Assembly (NCBI RefSeq): GCF_029909975.1
Contig: NZ_CP094516.1
Location: forward strand, 6,488,501 to 6,552,500
Direction: 5' to 3'
Length of the DNA stretch: 64,000 nt
From: Bradyrhizobium sp. ISRA430
Lineage (GTDB): Bacteria; Pseudomonadota; Alphaproteobacteria; Rhizobiales; Xanthobacteraceae
Each line of letters begins with the position of its first letter. Positions within the stretch are counted from its first letter, which is position 1. The translations under genes were made by a program, and so were the position numbers. Shown in pieces: positions 51,539-59,662 of the stretch. The notes under the pieces were generated by a model. The model did not search any database. It saw only the letters and a list, made by a program, of their open reading frames with translations, and was not told the DNA's origin.

Positions 51539-52948
51539 GTGAACTCTTCACCATCCGCAAGCTCGACGCTTTCGTCCAAGGATTCGTCCAAGTCCGGCCG
51601 CGACCTGTTCGACCAGTCTCAACTGTCGGATCTCGCGCAGCGGCTGGTGGATGCGGCGAAGCGGGCCGGTGCGGATGCTGCAGATGCCGTCGCGGTGCGC
51701 GGCATCTCGCAGGGCGTCGAGGTACGCGACGGCCGCGTCGAGGAATCCGAGCGTTCCGAAGGTGACGATGTGGGCTTGCGCGTGCTGGTCGGCCAGCGCC
51801 AGGCGGTGGTGTCGACCAACGATGTCAGCGGTGATGCCGTCGCCAAGCTCGCCGAGCGTGCGGTGGCGATGGCGCGCGTTGCGCCGGTGGACAAATATGT
51901 CGGGCTCGCCGATCCCGCGCTGCTCGCGCGCGACTTCCCCGATCTCGACCTGCTCGATTCCAATGTGCCGGCGACTGCCGAACTCGAGCGCCGCGCGCTC
52001 GAAGCCGAGGCCGCGGCGCTCGCTGTGAAGGGCGTGACCAAGTCCGGCGGCGCATCGGCTTCCGCCGGCATCGGCGGCATGGTGCTCGTCACCAGCACCG
52101 GCTTCCACGGCTCTTACCTGCGCTCGAGCCAGGGCATCTCCGCGACCGCGATCTCCGGCGAAGGCACCGGCATGGAGCGCGACTATGATTTCACTTCGGC
52201 GCCGCATGCCGCCGATCTGCTGTCGCCCGAATACGTCGGCCGTTCCGCCGGCGAGCGCACGGTCAAGCGCTCCAATCCGCGCAAGGTCGAGACCTGCAAG
52301 GTGCCGGTCGTGTTTGATCCGCGCGTGTCGGGCTCGCTGGTCGGCCATCTCGTCGGCGCCATCAACGGCGCCTCGATCGCGCGCAAGACGAGCTTCCTGA
52401 AGGACAAGCTCGGCCAGCAGCTCTTCGCCAGGAACATCCGCATCATCGACGATCCCCTGCGCAAGCGCGGCCTGCGCTCGCAGACCTTCGATGCGGAAGG
52501 CGTCGCCGTGAAGCGGCAGGCGCTGGTCGACGAGGGCGTGCTGACGACCTGGCTGCTGGATTGCGCGACCGCGCGCGAGCTGGGGCTCACCACCACCGGC
52601 CACGCCCATCGCGGCGTGTCGTCCTCGCCATCGCCGGGGCCGTACAACCTGCACCTTGAGGCAGGCACGCCGACGCCGGCCGAACTGATCTCCGACATCA
52701 GCCAAGGCTTCTACGTCACCGACCTGATCGGTTCCGGCGTCAACGGCGTCACCGGCGACTACAGCCGCGGCGCCTCCGGCTTCTGGATCGAGAACGGCGA
52801 GATCACCTATCCGGTGAGCGAGGTCACGATCGCCGGCCATCTGTTCGAGATATTCAGGACGATGCAGCCCGCAAGCGATCTCGATTTCCGCTACGGCATC
52901 AATGCGCCGACGGTGCGCATCGAAGGTTTGACGCTTGGCGGACGCTGA
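51539..52948 (+). CDS. pmbA: PmbA/TldE-type metallopeptidase-family protein
   Basis: A protein of 469 residues from GTG at 51539 (AGGA nine bases upstream). It is of the TldD/PmbA family: GISQGVEVRDGRVEESERSE, GDDVGLRVLVGQRQAVVSTN, and the C-terminal GVNGVTGDYSRGASGFWIEN. The HExxxH zinc motif of TldD is missing, so this is the PmbA (TldE) partner. The TldD/E complex degrades peptides and unfolded proteins in the cytosol. It begins an operon with cysQ and lipid A genes. Confidence 0.92.
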   Translation: MNSSPSASSTLSSKDSSKSGRDLFDQSQLSDLAQRLVDAAKRAGADAADAVAVRGISQGVEVRDGRVEESERSEGDDVGLRVLVGQRQAVVSTNDVSGDAVAKLAERAVAMARVAPVDKYVGLADPALLARDFPDLDLLDSNVPATAELERRALEAEAAALAVKGVTKSGGASASAGIGGMVLVTSTGFHGSYLRSSQGISATAISGEGTGMERDYDFTSAPHAADLLSPEYVGRSAGERTVKRSNPRKVETCKVPVVFDPRVSGSLVGHLVGAINGASIARKTSFLKDKLGQQLFARNIRIIDDPLRKRGLRSQTFDAEGVAVKRQALVDEGVLTTWLLDCATARELGLTTTGHAHRGVSSSPSPGPYNLHLEAGTPTPAELISDISQGFYVTDLIGSGVNGVTGDYSRGASGFWIENGEITYPVSEVTIAGHLFEIFRTMQPASDLDFRYGINAPTVRIEGLTLGGR

Positions 52949-53753
52949 CGCGAACTCCCTGGACGAGACCATCCTCGTACGCGACGCGGCGCTGCTGAAA
53001 GACACGGTGCGGGAAGCAGGCGCGCTTGCGCAGTCGATGTTCCGCACCGAGCTGAAGAAGTGGATCAAGGGCGTGTCCTCGCCGGTCTCCGAGGCCGACA
53101 TCGCCGTCAACGATCTCCTGGAGGCGCGCTTGCGTGCAGCGACGCCCGATTATGGCTGGCTGTCGGAGGAGAGCGCCGACGACGCGGCGCGGCTCGCGCG
53201 GCGCCTGGTCTGGGTCGTCGATCCCATCGACGGCACGCGCAACTATCTGGGCGGCCATGACGACTGGTGCGTCAGCGTCGCGCTGGTCGAGAATGCCTCA
53301 CCCGTCCTCGCCGCGGTGTTCGCGCCGACGAGCGGCGAGTTCTTTTTCGCCGCGCGCGGGCAGGGCACGACCCTCAATGACGTGCCGGTGCGGACCACGC
53401 CGGGGGCCGAGCTCGACTTCTCCCGCGTGGCCGGTCCGAAGCCCCTGGTCGAGCGGCTCAAGCCGTCGCCGGGCGAGATCAAGCTGCATCCGCGAATCGG
53501 TTCGCTCGCGCTTCGGCTTTGCCGGGTCGCCCACGGCGCGCTGGATGCGGCTTTTGCGGGGGGCAATAGTCATGATTGGGATCTTGCGGCGGCGGATTTG
53601 ATCGTGCAGGAAGCGGATGGTAGGATGAGCGACCTCTCCGGAGAACCCATCCTCTATAACCGCCGGGAAGTGGCGCACGGAGTGCTGGTGGCAGCGGGCC
53701 GCGATCGTCATGCGAGCATTGTCGCGCATTTTCGAAACCGCCCCTTGCCCTGA
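52935..53753 (+). CDS. cysQ: 3'(2'),5'-bisphosphate nucleotidase / inositol monophosphatase family (CysQ-like)
   Basis: A protein of 272 residues starting at TTG and overlapping pmbA by 14 bases. Metal-binding motifs of the IMPase superfamily: WLSEESADD, DPIDGTRNYLGGHDDW near residue 95 and HDWDLAAADLIVQEADG near 213. Family members dephosphorylate PAP or inositol phosphate. The operon position matches other alphaproteobacteria, where it is usually called cysQ. Confidence 0.88.
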   Translation: MADADANSLDETILVRDAALLKDTVREAGALAQSMFRTELKKWIKGVSSPVSEADIAVNDLLEARLRAATPDYGWLSEESADDAARLARRLVWVVDPIDGTRNYLGGHDDWCVSVALVENASPVLAAVFAPTSGEFFFAARGQGTTLNDVPVRTTPGAELDFSRVAGPKPLVERLKPSPGEIKLHPRIGSLALRLCRVAHGALDAAFAGGNSHDWDLAAADLIVQEADGRMSDLSGEPILYNRREVAHGVLVAAGRDRHASIVAHFRNRPLP

Positions 53754-53811
53754 GCGCGTCCGCTGTGCTGTCGAACAATGTTTGCCGGGCAGCCTGTTAG
53801 GAAGAGAACCC

Positions 53812-54063
53812 ATGCCAGATAACGCCCCGCAGCAACAACTGCTTCATCTCGTCATCGGCGGCGAGCTCGTCGACCTCGAGCACAACACCTTCAAGAACCT
53901 GGACGACGTCGATATCGTCGGCCTGTATCCGAATTATGCGACCGCCTACACCGCCTGGAAGGCCAAGGCGCAGATGACGGTCGACAACGCGCAGATGCGC
54001 TACTTCATCGTCCATCTCCACCGGCTGCTCGACCCGGGTCAAGAACCGAAGCCGGCACGTTGA
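53812..54063 (+). CDS. DUF4170 family protein
   Basis: An 83-residue protein: LLHLVIGGELVDLEHNTFKN, LDDVDIVGLYPNYATAYTAW and YFIVHLHRLLDP. I recognise it as DUF4170, found between cysQ and a DUF374 gene in many alphaproteobacteria. Its last bases overlap the next start (TTGA). Function unknown; its place suggests a link to lipid A or Kdo synthesis. Confidence 0.85.
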   Translation: MPDNAPQQQLLHLVIGGELVDLEHNTFKNLDDVDIVGLYPNYATAYTAWKAKAQMTVDNAQMRYFIVHLHRLLDPGQEPKPAR

Positions 54064-54773
54064 AGAGACTGCTTCGCAATACGCTGCGAAGCAGCTTGTT
54101 TCAGCGTGCCGTCGGGATCCTGGCGGCCGAATATCTGCGGCTGGTCTGGCGGACCAACAAGTTCACGTTCGATCCGGCTGATGTCTATGAGCGCGTCGAG
54201 CCGCAGATCCCGGCGATCTTCGCCTTCTGGCATGGCCAGCATTTCCTCACCCCCTTCATCAAGAACAAGGACTGGTACAAGGCCAGGGTGCTGATCTCGC
54301 GCCACCGCGACGGCGAGTTCAACGCGATTGCCGCCGAGCGGCTCGGGATCGGCACCATCCGCGGTTCCGGCGATCATGGCGGAGCTTTCCACCGCAAAGG
54401 TGGGGTCGGCGCCTTCAAGGAGATGGTGCGAACGCTCCAGGACGGTTGTAATGTCGCTCTCACCGCCGATGTCCCGAAGCGCTCGCGCGTGGCCGGGCTC
54501 GGCATCATCATGCTGGCACGGGAATCGGGGCGGCCGATCATGCCTTTCGCGATGGCGACCAGTCGCTTCATCCGGCTGAAGAACTGGGACCGCACCACCA
54601 TCAATTTGCCGTTCGGACGCGGCGCATTGGTCGGCATCAAGGAGATCCACGTTCCACCGGATGCCGACGCGGCCACCATGGAAGCGCTGCGGCAGGAGCT
54701 GGAAGACACGTTGAACGAAGCGACCCGTCGCGCCTATGCGCAACTCGGCCGGCCGGGACCCGAAGATGCCTAA
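54060..54773 (+). CDS. DUF374 / lysophospholipid acyltransferase-family protein
   Basis: A protein of 237 residues starting at TTG, overlapping the preceding gene. The LPLAT-like motifs are IFAFWHGQHFLTPFIKN near residue 53, SRHRDGEFNAIAAERLGIGT, GGVGAFKEMVRTLQDGCNVA and ADVPKRSR. It probably acylates a lipid A precursor or phospholipid at the inner membrane. The next gene, waaA, overlaps it by eight bases. Confidence 0.9.
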   Translation: MKRLLRNTLRSSLFQRAVGILAAEYLRLVWRTNKFTFDPADVYERVEPQIPAIFAFWHGQHFLTPFIKNKDWYKARVLISRHRDGEFNAIAAERLGIGTIRGSGDHGGAFHRKGGVGAFKEMVRTLQDGCNVALTADVPKRSRVAGLGIIMLARESGRPIMPFAMATSRFIRLKNWDRTTINLPFGRGALVGIKEIHVPPDADAATMEALRQELEDTLNEATRRAYAQLGRPGPEDA

Positions 54774-56070
54774 TTCGCTGCCGATGACGCTGCGGATGTA
54801 TCAACGCCTCGCCAGCGGCCTGGTGCCGCTCGCGCCTGCATTGATCAAGCGGCGGCTGAAGCAGGGCAAGGAAGACCCCGCGCGCGTCGGCGAGCGGCGC
54901 GGCCTGTCCCAGGATGTGCGGCCGCACGGGCCGCTGGTCTGGATCCATGGCGCGAGCGTCGGCGAGGTCTTGGCCGCGGCCGCGCTGATCGAGCGCTTAC
55001 GCGATTTCAATCTGCGCATCCTGCTCACCTCGGGCACCGTGACCTCCGCCGCCGTGGTGGCAAAGCGCTTTCCGCCCGACGTCATCCATCAATACGTGCC
55101 GTATGATTCCCCGCGCTATGTCGCGCGCTTCCTCGATCACTGGAAGCCGTCGCTGGCGCTGTTCATCGAATCCGACTTGTGGCCGAACCTGATCCTGGCG
55201 AGCGCGGCGCGCCGGCTGCCGATGGTGCTGATCAACGGGCGGATGTCACACCGCTCCTTCCCGCGCTGGCGGCGGATGCACGGCACCATCTCGGCGCTCT
55301 TGTCGCGCTTCGACATCTGTCTCGCGCAATCGAAGACCGATGCCGAGCGCTTTTCTGCGCTCGGCGGCCGTGACGTCGTCACCACGGGCAATCTGAAGCT
55401 CGATGTGCCGGCGCCGCCCGCCGACTTCGTCAAGCTCGAGCGTCTGATGGCAATGACGCGGGGCCGTCCGATCATCGTCGCGGCTTCGACCCATCCGGGC
55501 GAGGATGAGATGCTGGTGGCGGCGCATCGCAGCCTCGCTGGCTTCTTCCCGCAGCTCCTGACCGTGATCGTGCCGCGCCATCCGGACCGCGGCGAATCGA
55601 TTGCGGGCCTGGTCACGGCCTCGCGCTTGACCCCGGCCCTGCGCTCGCACGAGGAGCTGCCGAGCGCCACAACCGACATCTACGTCGCCGACACCATGGG
55701 CGAGCTTGGCCTGTTCTACCGCCTCTCGAGCATCGTGTTCATGGGCGGATCGCTGATCCGACATGGCGGGCAAAATCCGATCGAGGCGATCAAGCTCGGT
55801 GCGGCGATCGTTCATGGTCCGCACGTCTTCAACTTCACCGACGTCTATGAGGCGCTCGACGGAAGCGGCGCGGCACGGCAGGCGGAGACGCAGGAAGCGC
55901 TGGTGAAGCAACTCGGCCAATTGCTGGCTGATCCCGCCGTGCGCGACAAGATGCAGCGCGCTGGCGCGGGCGTGGTCGAGCGGCTCGGCGGTGCGCTCGA
56001 TCGCACCATGATCGCGCTCGAGCCGTATCTGATGCAATTGCGGATCGAGATGGGAGCCGCCAATGCGTGA
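54766..56070 (+). CDS. waaA: 3-deoxy-D-manno-octulosonic acid (Kdo) transferase
   Basis: A protein of 434 residues of GT family 30. Features: an N-terminal membrane-associated segment (LASGLVPLAPALIKRRLKQG), WIHGASVGEVLAAAALIERL with the catalytic Glu, ESDLWPNLILASAARRLPM, and MGGSLIRHGGQNPIEAIKLG. It transfers Kdo to lipid A precursor on the cytosolic face of the inner membrane. The ATG overlaps the DUF374 gene; its end overlaps lpxK by eight bases. Confidence 0.95.
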   Translation: MPNSLPMTLRMYQRLASGLVPLAPALIKRRLKQGKEDPARVGERRGLSQDVRPHGPLVWIHGASVGEVLAAAALIERLRDFNLRILLTSGTVTSAAVVAKRFPPDVIHQYVPYDSPRYVARFLDHWKPSLALFIESDLWPNLILASAARRLPMVLINGRMSHRSFPRWRRMHGTISALLSRFDICLAQSKTDAERFSALGGRDVVTTGNLKLDVPAPPADFVKLERLMAMTRGRPIIVAASTHPGEDEMLVAAHRSLAGFFPQLLTVIVPRHPDRGESIAGLVTASRLTPALRSHEELPSATTDIYVADTMGELGLFYRLSSIVFMGGSLIRHGGQNPIEAIKLGAAIVHGPHVFNFTDVYEALDGSGAARQAETQEALVKQLGQLLADPAVRDKMQRAGAGVVERLGGALDRTMIALEPYLMQLRIEMGAANA

Positions 56071-57079
56071 GCCGGCCTTCTGGTACCGGCCACGTTCCGC
56101 GAAGTCGCATCTCCTCCAGCCGTTGGGCACGCTCTATGGCGCGATCGCGGCGCGACGCATGGCACGCAAGGGTTTTGACGCCGGCATCCCCGTGATCTGC
56201 GTCGGCAACTATCATGTCGGCGGCGCCGGCAAGACGCCGACCGTGCTGGCGCTGACGAACGTCTTGCGCGAGCTCGGCGAAACGCCGGTGGTGCTCAGCC
56301 GCGGCTATGGCGGGCGCCTGAAGGGTCCGGTGATGGTCGATCGCGAGCGGCACACTGCGGCCGATGTCGGCGACGAGCCTCTGATGATGGTGCGCGACGT
56401 GCCGGTTGCGGTCGCGCGCGACCGCCTCGACGGCGTGGCGCTCGCCAAATCGAAAGGCGCGACCGTCATCCTGATGGACGACGGCTTCCAGAACCCGCGC
56501 CTCATGAAGGATGTCTCGCTGGTCGTGATCGACAGTGAGCGGGGTCTCGGCAACGGCAAGGTGTTTCCCGCCGGTCCCCTTCGCGCGCCGCTGAAGGGCC
56601 AGCTTGCGCGCACCGACGCGCTGGTGCTGATCGGCGACGGCCATGCCGCCGAGGGTGTCGCGGCGGAGATCGCCGCGCGCGAGAGGCCGGTGCTGCGCGC
56701 CCGCCTGAAGCCGGACGCCGCCTCAATTGCGCGGCTCTTCGGCAAGCAGGTCTTGGCCTTCGCCGGCATCGGCGATCCCGAACGCTTCTTCCGCACGCTG
56801 CGGGCCAGCGGCATCGATGTCGCGCGGACGCGTCCCTTCGCCGATCATCACATGTTCTCGCAAGCCGAGATCGCCGCACTGGTGGCGGACGCCAGACGCG
56901 AGCAGCTCACGCTCGTGACCACCGAAAAGGATTTTTCACGCCTACGCGGCAGCGAGGGCGTGCCTGATGGCATCGTGCCGTTCGCGGTCAAGCTCGAGTT
57001 CGGCGACGCGGCGGCGCTCCCCCGCTTGATCAGCGACCATCTCTACAAGGCGCGCGAGCGACGATTCAGCGCGCGATGA
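56063..57079 (+). CDS. lpxK: Tetraacyldisaccharide 4'-kinase LpxK
   Basis: A protein of 338 residues. P-loop GNYHVGGAGKTPTVLAL near residue 50, VVLSRGYGGRLKGPV, GDEPLMM, MDDGFQNPRLMKDVSLVVID and TTEKDFSRL. LpxK phosphorylates the 4' position of lipid A disaccharide. It is the last gene of the pmbA-lpxK operon. Confidence 0.95.
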   Translation: MREPAFWYRPRSAKSHLLQPLGTLYGAIAARRMARKGFDAGIPVICVGNYHVGGAGKTPTVLALTNVLRELGETPVVLSRGYGGRLKGPVMVDRERHTAADVGDEPLMMVRDVPVAVARDRLDGVALAKSKGATVILMDDGFQNPRLMKDVSLVVIDSERGLGNGKVFPAGPLRAPLKGQLARTDALVLIGDGHAAEGVAAEIAARERPVLRARLKPDAASIARLFGKQVLAFAGIGDPERFFRTLRASGIDVARTRPFADHHMFSQAEIAALVADARREQLTLVTTEKDFSRLRGSEGVPDGIVPFAVKLEFGDAAALPRLISDHLYKARERRFSAR

Positions 57080-57105
57080 TCGCGCAAGCTGGGCAGGGCG
57101 ACTTG

Positions 57106-57135
57106 TCCGCCGGCAGCTCAAAGAGCGAAGGCGGA
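57106..57135. repeat. Short interspersed hairpin (TCCGCC...GCTCAAAGAGC...GGCGGA)
   Basis: Nested stems TCCGCC/GGCGGA and GCTC/GAGC with loop AAA. The sequence around it (TTGTCCGCC, GAGCGAAGGCGGAAGCC) is a common intergenic repeat in Bradyrhizobium. It lies between the ends of lpxK and the opposing MFS gene and may end both transcripts. Confidence 0.7.
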
Positions 57136-57178
57136 AGCCTGTGTCCTCACATTCCGCAAGTCAGAAGAACATACCGCA

Positions 57179-58525
57179 TCAACCGGATTGATGTGATGCA
57201 TGCGGATGGTGCTCCGGCTGCGGTCCAGCGGCCCACGCGGGCTCTTCGCGCCGGCGCGCCACCAGATCCTGCCGCATTGGTTTGAGCACGAAGATGGCCA
57301 TCAGGGCGGCAACGACATTGAAGAGCGCGGCGATGATAAAGGCGCTTCTCCAGCCTCCAGTCTCCATCACCAACACGTTGGCGAGCGGCACCAGCAACGA
57401 GGCCGTTCCTTTCGCGGTGTAGAGCAAGCCCGCATTCGTGGTGGCGTAGGCGGCGCCGAAGCAATCGGTGCAGGTGGCTGGGAAGAGGCTGTAGATCTCT
57501 CCCCAGGCGAAGAACACGACCCCGCTTAGAAGCACGAACCCCAGGGGGTTCTGCCCATAAACGTACAGAGCCCAAATGCCAGCGCCCTCCAGCAGGAAGG
57601 CGATGAACATGGTGTTTTCCCGCCCGAGGAAATCGGAAACCCAGCCAAAGAACGGTCGCGTCAATCCGTTGAGAACGCGATCGATCGTCAATGCAAATGT
57701 CAACGCGGGCAGAGTGATGCCAATGAGCGTGACCGGCACGGTGTCGAGATGGAAGTCCTTGGCGATGGGCTTGAGCTGCGCCGTTGCCATCAGCCCGCCC
57801 GCCGCCATCAGCACAAACATCGCATACATGACCCAGAACGTCGGCTCTCTGAGCACCTGCAGCGGTTCGTATTGAATGCGACTTTGCTGGACGAGCCCGC
57901 TGGTCGAGACCTCCGGAGTCTGTCCATGACGCGGTGCGAACAGCAACAACGACAGCACCACCACGATCAAGCCCTGACCGATACCGAAGGTGAAGAACGT
58001 GGCCTCGTACCCATGTGTGGAAATCATCTTTTGAATGGGAATGATCGTGAGAGCTGAACCAATGCCGAAGCCTGCGGCCGTCAGCCCGGCCGCGAGGCCG
58101 CGGCGGTCGGGAAACCATTTGAGTGCGTTGCCGATGCAGGTGCCGTAAACGGCGCCCGCGCCCAGGCCGCCGATGATCTGAGCGATGTACAACATAGCAA
58201 GCGAATCTGCGGCGGAGTTGAGAACCCAGGCGAGTCCGGTAAGGCACCCGCCTGCAAACACCACAATCCGCGGCCCGAAACGATCGACGAGGTAGCCCTC
58301 GGCTGGCACGAGCCAGGTTTCAAACAGCACAAAAAGCGTGAATGCCACCTGGATCGAGGCCAGGTTCCAGCCTTGCTTTTGACTGATGGGAATTGTGAAC
58401 AGCGTCCAGCCGTATTGGAGATTGGCGATCATCACCATGCAGATGATGCCGACAATCAGTTGGCTCCAACGGATCGCTTCGGAGGCCCGCTCCGCGGGCC
58501 GATCGGTAGGTGACATTGCAGTCAT
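57179..58525 (-). CDS. Oxalate/formate antiporter family MFS transporter (OxlT-like)
   Basis: A protein of 448 residues with 12 predicted membrane segments. It resembles OxlT: QYGWTLFTIPISQKQGW, GLGAGAVYGTCIGNALKWFP, LTRPFFGWVSDFLGRENT with the conserved Arg, and YTAKGTASLLVPLAN with a membrane Lys at the place of the essential OxlT Lys355. It would exchange oxalate, formate or another small dicarboxylate. No oxalate-degrading genes lie beside it, so the substrate is not assured. Confidence 0.85.
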   Translation of the reverse strand: MTAMSPTDRPAERASEAIRWSQLIVGIICMVMIANLQYGWTLFTIPISQKQGWNLASIQVAFTLFVLFETWLVPAEGYLVDRFGPRIVVFAGGCLTGLAWVLNSAADSLAMLYIAQIIGGLGAGAVYGTCIGNALKWFPDRRGLAAGLTAAGFGIGSALTIIPIQKMISTHGYEATFFTFGIGQGLIVVVLSLLLFAPRHGQTPEVSTSGLVQQSRIQYEPLQVLREPTFWVMYAMFVLMAAGGLMATAQLKPIAKDFHLDTVPVTLIGITLPALTFALTIDRVLNGLTRPFFGWVSDFLGRENTMFIAFLLEGAGIWALYVYGQNPLGFVLLSGVVFFAWGEIYSLFPATCTDCFGAAYATTNAGLLYTAKGTASLLVPLANVLVMETGGWRSAFIIAALFNVVAALMAIFVLKPMRQDLVARRREEPAWAAGPQPEHHPHASHQSG

Positions 58526-58773
58526 TGGGGTGCTCCCTCGCCCCCCTGACTCTTTTAGTCTCGCTCAGGTTCGGCAGGATCGCCATTAGACGGAAGGATG
58601 AAGCGACGAGGCGTCCGCAAACGGATCATTCCACATGGCAACTCGGCAGTTCGTGCTCTTCGCAAAAACGGAACCTGCGAATCCGACAATGTGAGCAGAC
58701 TGCTCTTGGCGCAAGACGAAGTGCGGCGGCAGGCGATGATCGCGTCGGGTGGGCAAGCGGCCTGTCCACGAGC

Positions 58774-59151
58774 TCAACTCGGAAAGCATGCCCGGGCAGT
58801 CAGCATCACTGGGGACAGATTGAGAATTTGCGGGAATTGAAACGAATAACTCGCGCTTACCTGGTTGCCGCATGTTGAGCTGGAATAGGTGAATGTCTCC
58901 GCTGGGAGCGTGAGGCCGAACGCCTGCTGGGCAGCATAATTCGTTATGGCGCTGCCGCTTGGGCAGAGCGTGCTGTTGACGGTTGCGCAACGCGCAGCCA
59001 TCTCAGTTCCATGTTGAAGCCCGAGCTGGGTCCAAAACAGCAGTCCGAATTCGATGATCCCAAATATGAACAGGAAAAACACCGGAGCGGTCAGGGCAAA
59101 TTCCAGCGCGGACGCTCCCCGAATGTCTTGCCATAACGCCGTGAGTTTCAC
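58774..59151 (-). CDS. TadE-like pseudopilin, third gene of Tad trio
   Basis: A protein of 125 residues from GTG at 59151, which overlaps the previous stop (GTGA). The N-terminus is TadE-like: DIRGASALEFALTAPVFFLF with the pre-pilin-type Glu after GASALEF, followed by a hydrophobic helix. A Cys pair (CATVNSTLC) and a late Cys lie in the periplasmic part. Tad minor pilins help assemble Flp pili or related surface structures. Confidence 0.85.
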   Translation of the reverse strand: MKLTALWQDIRGASALEFALTAPVFFLFIFGIIEFGLLFWTQLGLQHGTEMAARCATVNSTLCPSGSAITNYAAQQAFGLTLPAETFTYSSSTCGNQVSASYSFQFPQILNLSPVMLTARACFPS

Positions 59152-59651
59152 TGCAGCCTCGCGGTGGACTGGGCGCTGTAAGAGTATGTCGCCGCCACGA
59201 TCTGGTAGTTGATGAGCGTATAGTACGTCGCTTGCGCCGAAACCGTCGCATATGTTCCGGCCTGCGCGCCGCCGGTGCAAACCGCACCGCAACTGACAGC
59301 GCTAACTCCCGTACTCGTTGGGCATCCGCAAAATTTGACCGGCCCGGGTGAAGCAGTGATGGCTGTGGAATTCGTGGCGTTTGTTACGGCGCTGGAAATG
59401 CCATTCGTATCAAAGCCGCGCGCGATTGCGTATTGCGCTCCCGCTTGTGCGGCATCTTCAACCTGCATCTTGCGATAGAGTGCGAGCCCGATATCGGTCA
59501 CTGAAACGACCATCAGAGACAGCAACGGGATCATAATGCCGAATTCGACGGCCGCAACCCCACGTCTGTCGCTGACGGCAGCGTGCAAGTGCCCCGCTAG
59601 AGACTCAAGCAATCGGCTGCGGCTCTGGGATGAGGACTTCTGGGTTTGCAT
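59148..59651 (-). CDS. TadE/TadF-like pseudopilin
   Basis: A protein of 167 residues from ATG 59651. The signature DRRGVAAVEFGIMIPLLSLM with an aligned Glu is followed by a helix, then a periplasmic domain with Cys-rich stretch (KFCGCPTSTGVSAVSCGAVC). Middle gene of the trio; it starts 11 bases after the TadG-like stop. Confidence 0.85.
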   Translation of the reverse strand: MQTQKSSSQSRSRLLESLAGHLHAAVSDRRGVAAVEFGIMIPLLSLMVVSVTDIGLALYRKMQVEDAAQAGAQYAIARGFDTNGISSAVTNATNSTAITASPGPVKFCGCPTSTGVSAVSCGAVCTGGAQAGTYATVSAQATYYTLINYQIVAATYSYSAQSTARLQ

Positions 59652-59662
59652 TGGGGCTAACC

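Noticed and set aside
58586..58990. 134-codon minus-strand ORF between the MFS gene and the Tad trio
   Set aside because: It overlaps the TadE-like gene in another frame and has no family resemblance.
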